This document shows, piece after piece, positions 40,937 through 54,124 of a stretch of DNA of 64,000 nt; the first letter of the stretch is position 1, and every line of letters begins with the position of its first letter. Origin of the DNA: Ecdyonurus torrentis (Eukaryota > Arthropoda > Insecta > Ephemeroptera > Heptageniidae); assembly GCA_949318235.1 (NCBI GenBank), contig OX439136.1, positions 13,881,890 through 13,945,889 on the forward strand, read 5' to 3'. The notes under the pieces are model-generated. The model was not told the origin of the DNA. It ran no database searches and saw nothing but the letters and a program-made list of their open reading frames with translations. The translations under genes were made by a program, and so were the position numbers.

Positions 40937-41478
40937 ATATAGGGTGTATGCGGATGACGTCATATTTATTGCGCTTGAAGGCCATACTGGAGTAGTGAAT
41001 AACATTGCTCAGCATAGGACCAACTTTGTTTAAGCCAATTTTCTTTGGGAAATCGGTTCATTTTTTGTTATTGTTATTTTTCTCACATACTTGAGATACT
41101 AATTCAACATATTTACAGCATCAATACTCTCAAAAATATTACATAGTGGTTTTAAACTGTAAAAATGATTTATTTTCCTATGCCACCCATGTTATTGAGT
41201 TATCCAACATGGCGTCGACTTTAACATGAATGCATAGACCCTATAAAATGGCACATTTAGCGAGTTTGAAATTACTAAACAATATGTTTTGATAGAATTG
41301 ATGCTATAGTATCAAGTTGAATTAGGTTTTCAAGTATGCGAGAAAAATAATAACAAAAAAATTACCTATTCTCCAAAGAAAATAACGAAAGCCTACGTTT
41401 GTCCTATTCGTCGTTATTCGTTGCTCAATTATGGCATCGAAACGCATTTATTATGACGTCATGCGCACACACCCTATA
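40937..41478. mobile_element. MITE family H, copy 1 (542 bp)
   Basis: Terminal inverted repeats TATAGGGTGT and ACACCCTATA are followed inward by inverted TGACGTCAT sequences (40955-40962 and 41454-41461) and CGCTT/AACGCA blocks. A subterminal AATTTTCTTTGG pairs with CCAAAGAAAAT near 41375-41390, and ATACTTGAGA pairs with TCAAGTATGCGAGA-type sequence. The ends start and finish with TA, as for elements that target TA dinucleotides. No coding capacity; related to 59747-60172. Confidence 0.75.
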
Positions 41479-41489
41479 CCTTGCACTTC

Positions 41490-42526
41490 ATAAATTAATG
41501 GCAACAACACTATAATACTGAAGGTGACTTTCAGGACCCAAGACAATCAGATATTATATAGGAAAAAAGTTATTAAACCTGTCATGAGACTTAAACGAAG
41601 TAAAATTTTCAAATGAATAAACAAATTGCATATAGCCCTTCAAAAATTTTGATTTTTTTGAATTTTTGAATTTTTTTGATTTTTTTTTTTTTTTTTTGAT
41701 TTTTTTTTTTTTTTTTAGTATATATTTCATATTCTGTATCTCTAGATACGTCTTATACAAGTAAAAAATAAATATATGGCTAATATAAAAATTGCATTAT
41801 GTAATATTTTTAATTCAAGAAAAAGAAAATGAAAAGTTTAAAAAAATACAAGTATAGATGACACAAGAGCTTAAAGAAAAATATAAAATTTTCAACACTT
41901 CTGGGGAAGTTTTTAAAAGTTTTGTTGCACCCCAGAGAACGATTCGTAATAAAGCCATGGCTTGGAAATGAGATGAAAAAAAAATTGTGAGAGAGAAGGG
42001 GGTATAGGAAGTAAAAGTATTACCGTTTGTGTGTATATGTATATGCTTCTATTATATATATTATATATACTTAAATTAACGTAACTTTGAATCAAGTAGG
42101 ATTTATTTTCTTTGATTCCCATAGGGTTATTAAGTTACTTTTTGCTTACTTTTATTTAACTTTGTTTTCTTAAAAGTATTATTTTTTTTGTGTTCTTATA
42201 TATAACTGTTTTCTAAGCACGTTTTTAAGAGAAGATATTTATCATTTTCTTGTATAAACTTTTTAATTACTTACTTTGTACGAGAGAAAAAAAAATATAT
42301 ATAGGGGAATTTTAAAGCGTAAAATTGTAACTTTAGTGCTTTTTTAGAAAGAAACTAAACAGTAAAAAAAATTATTAGAAGAAAAGTTAGATATATCAAA
42401 GTTGGAAACAATTAAATTCATAGTGACAATTATCCCTCAAAAGTATACAAGTTTAGAATTGTCCAATGAGTGGGGGGAGATAAATGTAATAACTAATAAA
42501 TAAATGAATAATATTTAATGCTCCCG

Positions 42527-42558
<32 letters not shown>

Positions 42559-43147
42559 ATAAAATTTTTATCAACTCAATAAAAATAGAAAAAAATAATA
42601 ATAAATAAATAAAAAAAAATAAAACTAAGTTAGATAATAAAATTACAAAAATTTGAACCAAAAGCGCCTTTGAATTTACGTGTTTTAAAAAGCTATTTTG
42701 AGCATTCTGCATAATATTATGCAGCATTAAACAATTTCATTTTTTTTTTTGAAAATATATGATATAAACTTTCCAACAATTAAAAAAGTTAGTATTTGAA
42801 TCCCATTAAACAAGAATATTAAATTACTTGTATAAAAAGGTGTTAAAAAAAATTCCCCATGTTGCATGTCTATGTATTTATAATTATAACAAACAAAGTT
42901 GATATTAATATAAGTTCGTTATATTTAAACAGTATCAAGTATCTTTACTATATATTATAACATAAATTTTTAATCACTATCACTCTTGGTATGTATAAAT
43001 TGTACGTACATAATATAATGTATAGTGAGTAAGCGTATAGTATGACAGTACCATGGTATGAAATTGTCAAGAGATAGTACAAAACAAATGAATAGATACG
43101 ATCCTTTTGTAAAGCATGTTATATAACAGATGAGTAAGAGGGATGGA

Positions 43148-43232
<85 letters not shown>

Positions 43233-44974
43233 TAGTTGTCGCATAATATAAAGGGATAGAAACGCGATCTGTCATCCACTTTCAAACATAATCACATAAA
43301 AGGGTGCAATATAATGGTTTAAAAAAAGAAATAGGGAAAGAGGAAGGATAAAATGAACTTAACTATAATTCCCTTTCTACAATTTATTAACATATATTAT
43401 AAACTTTGAAAATTTTATTATATAAAATATTAAATATATCAATAGTGTAAAAAAATGATTATATTTATTATGACTGTATAAAATTAATTAATTTTAATAA
43501 ATATAATTTATTCATATTAGTTTAAAATTTACATATATATATTTATTATGTAAAATAAAATTGTAAAAAATTTGATTTTTATAGTAATAAAATCACACAT
43601 ATAATGAATGAATAGCAACAATAATATTGATTTTTTAACAAAATATTATTTTTAACTGATTTTTATATTTATTTAAAGAGATCAGAATTTAATTCAATTT
43701 TATAACTAATGCGTTGTATGTATAAAAAATAAACAATAACAATTATAAATTTGAGTGCCAGTATTTTTGTATTCTCTATGCTATAAACCATAATTAATTT
43801 AAAGGTCCTTTTTGTGGCAATGTTAAATTAAATCGTCAAAAGCTTAAAAAATTGACGTTTGTTTTAAATTAACCAAGAAAATGTATAGTGAACAAAAAAG
43901 TATTTATCATTTGAAGAGTTTGTAAAAATACAAAAAATAAATCGAACATTATTATATAAATAATTGTTTAAAAAAATATAAATGAACAATTTTATTCTAA
44001 ACTCACTCAAAACTATGCATAGAACTATATTGTAATACACACGCAAACAGTATTATTAATATAGAATATTCCAAAATCTGATTTCAAAATTTGCTTATAC
44101 AAGCATAAAATTTTAAACCTACATCATCATTACTTCTTACATAACCAAACTCTCTCTCTCTATATATATATTTTTTTTTCTCTCCCTTCTCATATACATA
44201 TTAAAATAACCAAAAATTTTATTGCACTAGTAAAAAAAAAAATCTTATTAACACTATCACACATAATAAACATATAGTATTAGATTTCTTATTTAAATTA
44301 CATCATATACTGTATAGTACGTATAATAAATGAATCATACTTTATAATAGCTTTAAGAGCTTACCATATAGATAAGAAAATATTTAAATTAGTATAATAG
44401 TATGGTCCTCTTTTTATACATATAGTAACGCATCATTTTATGAAACCGTTCATATCTATTAGTCTCTAGGGGTGATAAAAAAAAAAGGACAATTCAAATG
44501 AAGAACGGAAAAAAAATGTGATTTGTACGAGTATGACGAATTTTTATTTATGTATTATGTACTCAGTGTGAAATATCAAAAAGAATAATAAATCTAAAAC
44601 CAGTTTTTTGATGATACTAAATAACTGCTTCAAAGTAAATTTCTTTTTTGTATAAGCTAAAAATAACAACGAATCGGAGTGTAAATTTGTGTATATACTT
44701 GAATATATAACAAGAAAAACTAGTCTGACATGATTCTCTTTATTATAATAACATACTAACCAAATAATTTGTTTAAATTAAATATGCATTATAGTATACT
44801 TAATTCTTGCATTCAAAGTACATAAAGGCGTGATTATTTATTAGAATTATAGACATGCATGATTAGGTTCAAAAGAGAATCATTAAAAAAAGTTACTAAT
44901 TCGTATTCTATCATGCACAATAATTTCAAATTTGTAGTTACCCAATTTTAGGTTGTAAAGTAGTTTGTTTATTT

Positions 44975-45012
<38 letters not shown>

Positions 45013-45050
45013 GAGAAGACACTTCATATTATTTAGCAATGACTTAAACA
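41490..45050. other. AT-rich DNA, no gene seen
   Basis: Contains T runs near 41680-41716 and 42528-42554, the AG array at 43151 and (CT)n at 44979-45009. No domain in any frame. Confidence 0.5.
43151..43229. repeat. (AG)n microsatellite, about 79 bp
   Basis: Perfect AG array. Confidence 0.95.
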
Positions 45051-45056
45051 TTAAAC

Positions 45057-45127
45057 CGAGCCCAAGGTGTAGTGGTTAGCGTTGCTGCCTACTGCTCGGG
45101 AGATCCACGGTTCGCTTCCCACCTGGG
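45057..45127 (+). promoter_or_regulatory. Internal RNA polymerase III promoter of the SINE (A and B boxes)
   Basis: The A box at 45067-45080 and B box at 45109-45119 are about 30 bases apart, normal for tRNA-type promoters. The B box keeps the GGTTC core. It is not called as a functional tRNA because pairing is imperfect and it is fused to a SINE body. Confidence 0.7.
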
Positions 45128-45479
45128 GAGGGCGTGGCTTATCCTGAGAAGTGGTGGCATTTACGCTGACTGCACGCGCTTTGGAGCATTCGGGAGATAC
45201 TGTTCAGGTAACTGACCAGTATCGGCTGTCTTCTCCAAGGTTTCTATGGTTCCCTTGGACGGGTAGGTAAATACCGAGACAGTTCCCATTAGGCCACAGC
45301 CGCCAAACCTTCCCTTCAACCCTTCATCCTACCTCCTATCTCCCCCGTACTCGAATGCTATAGCATTCTGAGGAAATTGACAATTCCATAAATAACCTTC
45401 AACAAGTGCATTCAGTGCATCTTGATTGTAAGGAGAATGGAAGTATAGTGGCAAAAAAAAAAAAAAAAAAAAAAAAAAA
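45057..45479 (+). mobile_element. tRNA-derived SINE with poly(A) tail
   Basis: The head is tRNA-like. An A box (GTGTAGTGGTTAGC, 45067-45080) and a B box (GGTTCGCTTCC, 45109-45119) form an internal RNA polymerase III promoter at tRNA spacing. CCCAAGG near the start can pair with CCTGGG at 45122-45127, like an acceptor stem. A body of about 320 bases, much richer in G+C than the surroundings, follows and ends in about 27 A (45453-45479). The element would be mobilised by a partner LINE. I do not recognise the central domain and cannot name the family. No clear target-site duplication was seen. Being well preserved and GC-rich in an AT desert, it may be young. Confidence 0.8.
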
Positions 45480-45569
45480 CAGCTTTTACTTTACCAAAAA
45501 TAGTGTTTATTGATTGAAGTTTTTAATTCATGTAAAAACACCTACAATTCTCCCAATACTACTTCGAGT

Positions 45570-46030
45570 GGATGTAGTGCAATTAACTATATAAAGTCAA
45601 ATGTAATTGGCTATAGTAAGTTTATAACATGCTCTCTGATTGGCTTAGCACCCCGGATGCAGCTTTTAGCGGGAAAGACATTCTTTTAGCATAAGTTTAG
45701 TTAAGGAGGTACAGGGTACCGAAATTGACAGCATATAGTGCAAAAGAAAAGGTAGGCAAAGTTGGCACATCAGCCAATTTTTTCATATCTCAAGATATAA
45801 TTATAAGATATTATAATATGTAGTAGTGCCAAGGAAAGAAGCGCGTTCCTACAATGTTAGGCTTCCTGCGTAACAAAGGGTGTGAAAGGGTTGCCTACGT
45901 TCACAGGCGGCGTTGCGTGATGACTTCGACCAATTAAAAGCGCGGAAATTAGGGGAACCAATCAGATCGCACGCTATATTATATAGCAATTTGTAGCGCC
46001 TAAATTTGTGGGCGCTTCTCCTCTTGTCGA
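45570..46030. other. GC-richer patch with CCAAT-type boxes, no gene seen
   Basis: Relative to its surroundings this stretch is rich in G+C and CpG (AAGCGCGTTCC, GGCGGCGTTGCGTGATGAC, AAAGCGCGGAAATT, GGGCGCTTCTC). It holds CCAAT-type motifs in both orientations (TGATTGGCTTAG at about 45637, ACCAATCAGATCGC at about 45958). TTAAGGAGGTACAGGGTACC at about 45703-45722 resembles the end of the TTAA family. It may be a promoter-like element, but an old transposon is at least as likely; no start codon with a recognisable protein follows. Confidence 0.35.
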
Positions 46031-46039
46031 TGGTTTAAT

Positions 46040-46970
46040 TACTCGTGCCTTACAATATGTATTATGTATGAATTTAAACAATAAAACCGTTTAAAATTGA
46101 ACTAAAAATTCTCTAGTATATAAATAAAGATAGAATTTGATGATATTGAGCAATATTCAAATGATTTCAAACTGATCTCTCTCTTTTTTACATAATTATT
46201 CAGTTTTTGTTTTATTTTCAATACAATTTTGATTTTTCATTTAATTAACCTTTTTTTTTATATACACACTAAAATACAAAAATTTGTCGTATAGATTTAA
46301 TAAATCCAAATATTTATTTATAATTAATTACCAAAAATATTATGTAAGTTACTATATGAAATTTAAAATAATAATGAATAATGATAAAATAATAACGAGT
46401 ATGTGTACGTTAAAAAAAAAATAATTGATAAAATCAAATGAAGCCTATATATTTAAAGTACATGGTATTCATAATACAACGATAAGCACTAAACATACAT
46501 AACGTACATATTATATTATTTGCTTAATAATAAACGTATCGCTGTTAAATCAGTGTTATATACGCCATTATGTAATACGTATGTATATAATAAAATATAT
46601 TTAAACGCGGATGTATGCAGTCTTGCATAAGGGTATGCCTAATGATCGATGTTTTTTCATGATAAGTATAATAATACAGGTTATACAATGAGAAGTGGTA
46701 TTTTCATTTATTATTTCTATTGTATGCGTTGATATATTATATTGATATACATAAATTGAAGTGTGCTTTTATAAGTTTTTATTTTGATTCAATGGCTGTA
46801 AAATCTCAATCTCTCTCCTTCTCTCTCTCTCTCTCTCTCCAAACTCTTTTTCCCACGTTTATCGTAGGTGTACGAAGAAGAAAAGGTAGTTCATTGTTTT
46901 TCATGAAATGTACGATATAAAAAATATATATCTTTGAATTATTTTTGAAAATATTCCTTACAGAATTTAA

Positions 46971-47006
<36 letters not shown>

Positions 47007-48005
47007 ATGATGATGATGATTGAAATCTCAAATTGTATAAACAGAAAATAAAATATATTTAAATTAATCAAAACGCTAAATTTAGAAAAATATTACAGGT
47101 GAGGTGAACTTGCAACCTCACCACAAGTATATTCAAGTCAGCACTAACATGCTGAAAAAGTATACTTTTATACACTAACAGTACAGTTTGATATTATAGT
47201 TCTGAAATAATTGGTGAAAATTTTAGTTTCATCTTTTAATTAAAGTTATCTCTATTGAACTCAAATTTTACAAAGAATAATATTAAGTAACATTAAATGA
47301 CATAAATATATAGATAATAAAATAAATGATGTCTTAAGGTCTGGTGCAATAGTTTTCGTATAATATGCAATAAATATGATTGCATCATACAATATCCTCT
47401 AAGAAGTAATACATTTTTTATGAAATCATAGTATATATTTATATCATATTATATGCATACATCATTGCAAATATTGCTTCGTAAGAACAAGCTTATAATG
47501 TGTATTCTATATGAAAAAAAGTATACAGTATAATAAAACATGTATTATCCTATTACACTTTTATCTTATATGAGAAAAATTGCATATTTATAGATAATAT
47601 TATGAACTGAACGATACATTAAATGTTACATAACAATGATATTGTAACTGTTTTTATTATTTTTTTTTCTTGCTACGTAGTATTATTATTTTCCTCTTAT
47701 TATAATGTTGTATGTAATAAAAAAATCTCATGAATGTTTTCTGATGAGGTTAGGTGTAAGAGTGAGCCAGACATATTGTCAGGCTTAAACCTCGCCCTTT
47801 CAAAAATTTGTATATTTTTTTTCTCTATGCATTTTTTTTTAATAAAAACGATAATTTATTTATTATAACTGTTACATAATACACATATATATGCAAAACA
47901 ATAAGCAAGACATTATGATAGATTTCCGTTGTCTATAATAAATTTCCGTTTTGTCTTAAAATCCCGGGGTAGTTTGTCATTTTGAGAGCCGGGGATGACG
48001 CTCCT

Positions 48006-48041
<36 letters not shown>

Positions 48042-48600
48042 ATTATACAGCAGATTGATCCAACAAAACTTTGTCGTGTTATTAGTCATATGACTTGAGG
48101 CGAATTTTGATGACGTCAAGAACATATGACGTCATACAAATTTCAACCCTTAAGTTATTTTAGTTAATTACATTTTAATATATTATTTTAAAAAAAAAAT
48201 TAATTTCATAAATTTTTGAATCAATATTAATTAAATTCTTAAAACAACATTTTGTAAATAATTTTAAATTTTTTGAATACTTTTGAAATGGGTTGGAAAA
48301 GCTCTGTATGCGCCTTAAATAAAGATCTATAATTTATAATTGTATTAAATGAATAAAAACTTAATTTTGTCATATTTTAATCTTTTGAAATTTTGATAAT
48401 AATATACTTATTATAGAACACAAAAACAAACACATATGCGATATACTACTTCAAGTAAATGAAAAGTAAATCTATAAATTGACTCACTTGTCAATTACTC
48501 GTACTTTAAATTCAGTAAACATGCAGCTGTGGCCTCAATTGGGTCCTTGTACAAGATTAAAAAAAAAAAAGTTCATTATAATGAAAAAAGCTCGATATTT
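46040..48600. other. AT-rich DNA, no gene seen
   Basis: Includes short (CT)n at 46815-46838 and 48008-48038, an A run with (TGA)5 at about 46974-47020, and two closely spaced TGACGTCA sites (48111 and 48127) that may be the remains of an inverted repeat. Confidence 0.5.
47099..47123. other. Short stem-loop GGTGAGGT / ACCTCACC
   Basis: An 8-bp perfect stem with a 9-base loop in AT-rich DNA. It may be a chance structure or the remnant of a MITE end. Confidence 0.3.
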
Positions 48601-48605
48601 TAATT

Positions 48606-49095
48606 TAATAGAAGACTTGCAAAAGTAGGTTTAGTGAGAAAATAAACAAACTCATAGCCCAACAATACTAACAAAGTGCTAGCAGACGACTTACTGTTAG
48701 TGTTCCTGTCTACATTTAACATGCTTTCTTATGGGGCAACAAATCAGCTATAACTCAAGTTAGAATTATTTTTCAGAGCTGAAATTTTTACTGTAGCTTA
48801 CTGAGCCTACAAGCTTTTGTTTTCCTGGATTTCAAGTGATTTGGTTAAAAATTAATTTTTTCACCCAATTGACTTCACATCCAGGAAAACAAAAGCTTGT
48901 AGGCTCAGTAAGTTACAGTAAAAATTTCAGCTCTGAAAAATAATTCTAACTCAATTATAGCTGCTGCATTCCACCATAAGAAAGCATGTTAAATGTAGTC
49001 AGGAACACCAAATCGTCTGCTAGCACTTTGTTAGTATTGTTGCGCTGTGAGTTTGTTTACTTTCTCACTAAACCTACTTTTTGAAGTCTTCTATT
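48606..49095. mobile_element. Hairpin element G, 490 bp
   Basis: The left arm (48606 to about 48850) and right arm (about 48855-49095) are reverse complements with few mismatches. The ends are AATAGAAGACTT and AAGTCTTCTATT. Internal pairs include AAGCATGTTAAATGTAG-type, GAGCTGAAATTTTTACTGTA and GAGCCTACAAGCTTTTGTTT blocks. The centre is an imperfect AT-rich loop. Only one copy was seen in the window. The high arm identity suggests recent origin or arm homogenisation. No coding capacity. Confidence 0.8.
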
Positions 49096-49279
49096 GAATG
49101 ATTATTTTCATTTTGTTTTGCTAGAGTTCTCTGAGTTTAGCATATTTTCTAATTTTTTTTTTTAACGTTATGACAAGAGGGAAAAAAATGCTTCTAAATA
49201 TTTATTACAAGGTATTTCTATCTACGACAGTAGAATGTGCAAAATATCAAATTTGCGTTAAAAATAGTAAATTCATAAA

Positions 49280-49357
49280 AAACAAACAAACAAACAAACA
49301 AACAAACAAACAAACAAACAAACAAACAAACAAAAAACAAACAAACAAACAAACAAA
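49280..49357. repeat. (CAAA)n microsatellite, about 78 bp
   Basis: AAAC-type tetranucleotide array with one AAAAAC break near 49335; a shorter array of the same unit is at 51747-51780. Confidence 0.95.
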
Positions 49358-49449
49358 ACTATAATATCAGAATTATACAATTTAATATTTTGATCAAATT
49401 TCAAAAGCCTTTTTATTATTATTATTAATTGTTGCACTAATATACATAC

Positions 49450-49494
<45 letters not shown>

Positions 49495-49499
49495 TTCTG

Positions 49500-51610
49500 T
49501 TTCACTAATTTAGTACCTGTACGTACATTGGTCTACCAGCATTAATAAAAAAAAACGTTGGAAAACGGAAAAGGCATCAGTAAAATTTAAAAAGAAAAAA
49601 AAGGGTAACTTCATTGTTACCACCAAATAATCGCTATAAAAAATCACGTACTCGATCTTACGATCTTAAATACCTATTGCATCTAAGAAGATTTAATCTT
49701 AAATTATTCAACATACAAATAATAACAATAATGAAAAATACATGACCTTACATAATAAAGTAATGATAAAAAAAAAATTCACAATCATTATCACAGCATG
49801 GTTTTTATATCATATTTATTTATCTAACTTACCTACCCTGGTAATATTTTTTTTTCTATCATGGTTTTTCATTCAAATCAGCCCTTAGCATATCAAACAT
49901 CTGGTTTTATTTATACAAATAATAATAGTGAATAAGTATTGCAGAAAATATAATGCTAATAATATAGGAAGGGATTTTGATAAATCTCTATTGAATAAAA
50001 ATGTGGGTTTTATTATTAATTTGTCATACTAGTGATTTGTATAAACTTTTACTTGATTTTTTAAATAAATTTGATGCTAAAATATCATTCTAAAATATAT
50101 AATGAAAAGTTTTTTTTATTGTTATAAAATAACTATTTTTAAAGGATTATATTAAAATTAAATATTATCACTGCGTTTATTAAAATATGTGAAATAATAT
50201 GACATTGAAAATTATTTTAAAAGTAAATTTAGTCAAACTTTGTGGAATAGAAAATAAGGTTGTGTAATAACACTTTAAAAACTCTAATGGTAAAGAAAAG
50301 ATTGGGTCGATATGCTATAAAATTACTTGTAACTTATTTTTAGTGTTGGTTTATTATTAATAACTGTGTACTTTACTTAATATTGAATACTAATATTTAA
50401 TACTTGATATATAATATCAAGTATATTATCAATATTATTTATTACTTGAGATATCAAATCCTATCATATAAAAATTTTCTATTATGCGTATCTTAATAGA
50501 GCTTAAACGTTTAGTAATAATAAGATTGATTTTAAATGTTATTTTGATTATGAATATTTTATACAGTACATTCTATTGACATGGTCTAACATATTACAAA
50601 ATATAGAGCTTACTTGTCTTTTATCCTAAATAATTTGATGCAATTTTGAGCCTTATTCTTCTGTATATAGAGCTGAGATTCGCATCATTTATTTTTCCTC
50701 CGAACATAAATAAAATACGATACTTAAACTTCAAGCCAATCGGGCAGGCTATTTTTGTCACTTCTCAATGTACATAAAACAAATGTAATACTTACAATCC
50801 CCCAAAAAATATAAAAAAGAAAAAAAAAGTAAAAAGATAATTAAAAATACCAATAATAATAATAAGCTGTTTCATATATGAAATATAAATCCCTATTTCA
50901 CACAGATATATTTAAAAGTAACGTTTGTATCAAAACACTATTTAAAAAAACCATATAAAAATTTATATAAAGAAAGGAAAAAAATATGCCATATAGTTCA
51001 AAGCTAAAGATAACAACATCTAATTTTTATATATATATATAACTTTAATATATTTTTTATCATTTTATTTAAATCAAAAAAGACGCATAACGTTATATAC
51101 GTCATATATTATACAAATCCGTAGAGAGTGAAAGAGCAAAGAAAAAAAAAAAAAAAAAAAAAGATTAGCGTATATGAAAAAGTAAAACCCCCCTTACATG
51201 TAATTCTGAAAACGCTGCATGACTTTGATCGGATTACTAGATTAAATTTTTCCCCCTCTTATTCTTATTCACTTTTTTTTTTTTTAATATATTTTGTATA
51301 AGAATTGCTCTAGTTTAAAATCCTTATATATTTGAATTTAGGTTTATATGCTAATTTTAATTCTATATGTTATATAATTTTTAAATACATTTTATTATCT
51401 TTGTAATTTGTATTTGAATATATTTCCAAGTTTAAAATCTAATTTTATACGTAATTCTTATTGATTATAGTATAGTGATGATTGTCTTAATACTATAGCA
51501 TTAAAATTTTCTATAAAGCCGTGAAAAGCAGTCATTTGGATTCTTAATTTAATTCCACTTTGAATGTAGATTAGTTGGTTTTATTATCTTTAAAATTCAT
51601 CGTTCTCTCG
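49500..51610. other. AT-rich desert, no gene seen
   Basis: No dispersed repeat or coding frame recognised; an A run lies at about 51142-51161. Confidence 0.5.
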
Positions 51611-51617
51611 CTTTCCT

Positions 51618-51979
51618 TAACGAAGAGCGTGTTAGTGCGGAAATAGTCAAAAGAGTAACTTAATTTTCACGACAATTCTTTCTTTATATACAGCTAAACA
51701 TAATATAATTTTCAAATAAAAAAAAATTAAAAAAAAACAAAAAACAAACAAACAAACAAACAAACAAACAAACAAAAAAAACGTTGTTTCTAATTTGAAT
51801 TGAAAGTTAGCTATAAAATTTGAAATTTTACATTTATATGTTATCTTTAAGTGGAATTACTTTATTATTTGATCGTGTTTGACATAAATAAACAATTCAG
51901 TAACTTTTACTCAATGTTAAATTTTTTATTTCCGATTTATCAGTGAGATATCAGCTGGTCATATTTTTCTCCTGTAAAA
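51618..51979. mobile_element. Repeat family I, copy 2
   Basis: It shares with the 25 kb copy ATCTTTAAGTGGAAT, TTATTTGATCGTGTTTGACA, TCACGACAATTCTTT and GAGATATCAGCTGGTCA. A (CAAA)n microsatellite of about 30 bases (51747-51780) expanded inside it. The terminal CTCCC is eroded to CTCCTG. Confidence 0.5.
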
Positions 51980-52039
51980 TAAAATTGCAACTTTTTACTT
52001 TTTTATCAACATGACGATTTATTTATTAGATAGCTTGTA

Positions 52040-52230
52040 TCTCAAAATTTAAAAATAACAATTCAAAACTTTATGACACATTTGAAAGTTAATAGTAACA
52101 GCTACCTATGATAAAATTTTCAGAACCTGTGACCATCAGATAAGAGAAAATAATTATTGAAATTAACATAGGCTCTTATGGGACTATCACTTCAAAGAAT
52201 CATAATTTAAAACCTAGCATGGTGACCCCT

Positions 52231-52271
<41 letters not shown>

Positions 52272-52372
52272 TTTTTAAAGATACCTTATCCTAATGTAAC
52301 ACTTTGCAAAATTTCAGATTTTTTTTTATTTATAATTTTTTATTCAAATCCCGCAGTACATAATTTCCCACC
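52040..52372 (-). mobile_element. TTAA-flanked repeat family E, copy 2
   Basis: This is the inverted counterpart of 3376-3700. Shared blocks on the plus strand are GTAACAGCTACCTATGATA, TTTTCAGAACC, AATCATAATTTAAAACCTAG, GGTGACCCC and CAAAATTTCAGATTTTTTTT. It ends with CCC ACC followed by TTAA at 52373-52376. A 36-base T run (52233-52268) interrupts it. It abuts the copy at 51618-51979, and the two may be one element of about 750 bp. Confidence 0.6.
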
Positions 52373-52379
52373 TTAATAA

Positions 52380-52932
52380 TTAACTCATTAACGAAGTATT
52401 ACATGTTATTTAATATTTAACCATCTAGGTTGACTCGTTTCTTCATTTCTCAACGTCTTTTCTTCATGTTCAATTTGAGATATTTTATAATGTTGATTTG
52501 TTGAAAACTATTACAAATTCAATGAATATAAATATAATATATTTTTAAATTATTTATTAAACCTTAAATTAATGTCATTTTTTTTTAACTTAAATAAATA
52601 TACCAAATATAAAACTGCTCATAACTAAATGTGTACACTATAAAATAAAATATAAATATAAAATACGTAAAAAAAAAAGTATTTACGATAATTTTTACAA
52701 TCGTAAAACATTATTTTCGTTTTATAAAAGTTAATAAATCAAAAAGTAAATATATATTTTTGTTTGTTTATTTGTATCCATAAAATATTATAAAGTCCCC
52801 ATATTATTTATGATATAATATACGTAATATAAAAAAACAATTGTTAATAAAATAAAGTAAAAAAATGATATACCATGAATATTTATTAATATAAAGTAAC
52901 ATATGCTGTAAATATTTTTGTATGGTCAGCAG

Positions 52933-53026
<94 letters not shown>

Positions 53027-54120
53027 CGTAGGTCAATATATTTTTTTTTAGTGTCACCCGTGATTTTTGCTGCTTTACTTGTCCTGTCTAAAAATTTACT
53101 CTCGTAACATCTGGTATCCCCTTGCGAGAGAGAGAGAGAGAAAGAGTAACTGCAATTTGCCACTAACTTTGATAAATGACCTTTAGCAGAGCGAGAGAGA
53201 AAGTGAGAGTAAAAAATTTATATTATATATATATAAATAAAGTCTATGTCCTGATAACGAAGTATTATTTACAGTAATCAGAGTATTTTATATAGGTGTG
53301 TTATTTAATGAGCATTCTCTTTAATCCGTTTAAAAAAATAACATCATTAAATGAAATTTCATATCATTGCACTTATGCTAATTATTATATTATTTTTACA
53401 TTATTAGTTTTATATTTTGCTAAAATATTTTTTCTATTTTTGTTACAGGTGAGAACTTACGTATACTATTGTTTGGTAAATATAAAAGTTTAAATTATAT
53501 TTTAGTTTATTTCATGTTTATTTATTTTTTATTATTATTATTTTAAATAAACTTTATTGGTACATAGTTATAAGATATAAGATTTTATTACGTTCCATGT
53601 CTTTACATGTTTGTATATGAAAGTTTGTATATGAAAGTTCATTTTCAATATAAATATTTTTTTTTTATATAGTATCATAGAGTATATAAATTGGTGGAAA
53701 TGAAAATTGTAGGCTGAATGTCCAAGCAAAAAATGTTTTAAATATAATATGCAGCAAGCATTACATTAGCTTCATAACTGCATTCTGCAACCAATTTGGA
53801 GTTAGAAAATGTAAACGTTATTGTTTTTTCTTCTATTATACAGTATATCTACTTCTAAATTTTATTCAACTATATTAATATGTTAGATAGCAAGTTTTAG
53901 AACTAATGTTGAATTAATTGGTATATATAATGTAGAATTGTAAAAAAAAAGCTGTTATTGTAATCTATTGGACTAAATAAAATATTTTTGTATAATGGCT
54001 TAATGTTCATGGAAAATAATATTTTGAACAATGCAATAGTAAATTGAATCGTATAGAAATTTAATACTTTATAAAATGCATGTACATTATTACATCGTTA
54101 AAACATTGTGTAAGAAAAAA
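52380..54120. other. AT-rich DNA, no gene seen
   Basis: Apart from the TA array at 52936, only AT-rich sequence and a short AG tract (53126-53142). AATAAACTTTATTGGTAC at about 53546-53563 resembles the LINE-tail word style but is too weak to call. Confidence 0.5.
52936..53020. repeat. (TA)n microsatellite, about 85 bp
   Basis: Perfect TA array. Confidence 0.95.
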
Positions 54121-54124
54121 GTAA

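Noticed and set aside
45061..45132. A functional tRNA gene
   Set aside because: Pol III boxes are present, but pairing is imperfect, and the sequence continues into a SINE body with a poly(A) tail.
49280..51780. (CAAA)n arrays as CRISPR-like repeats
   Set aside because: Simple tetranucleotide repeats without spacers, in a eukaryotic setting.
53540..53580. LINE 3' tail on the minus strand
   Set aside because: Only an AATAAA-like word and (TTA)n-like sequence, common by chance in this composition.
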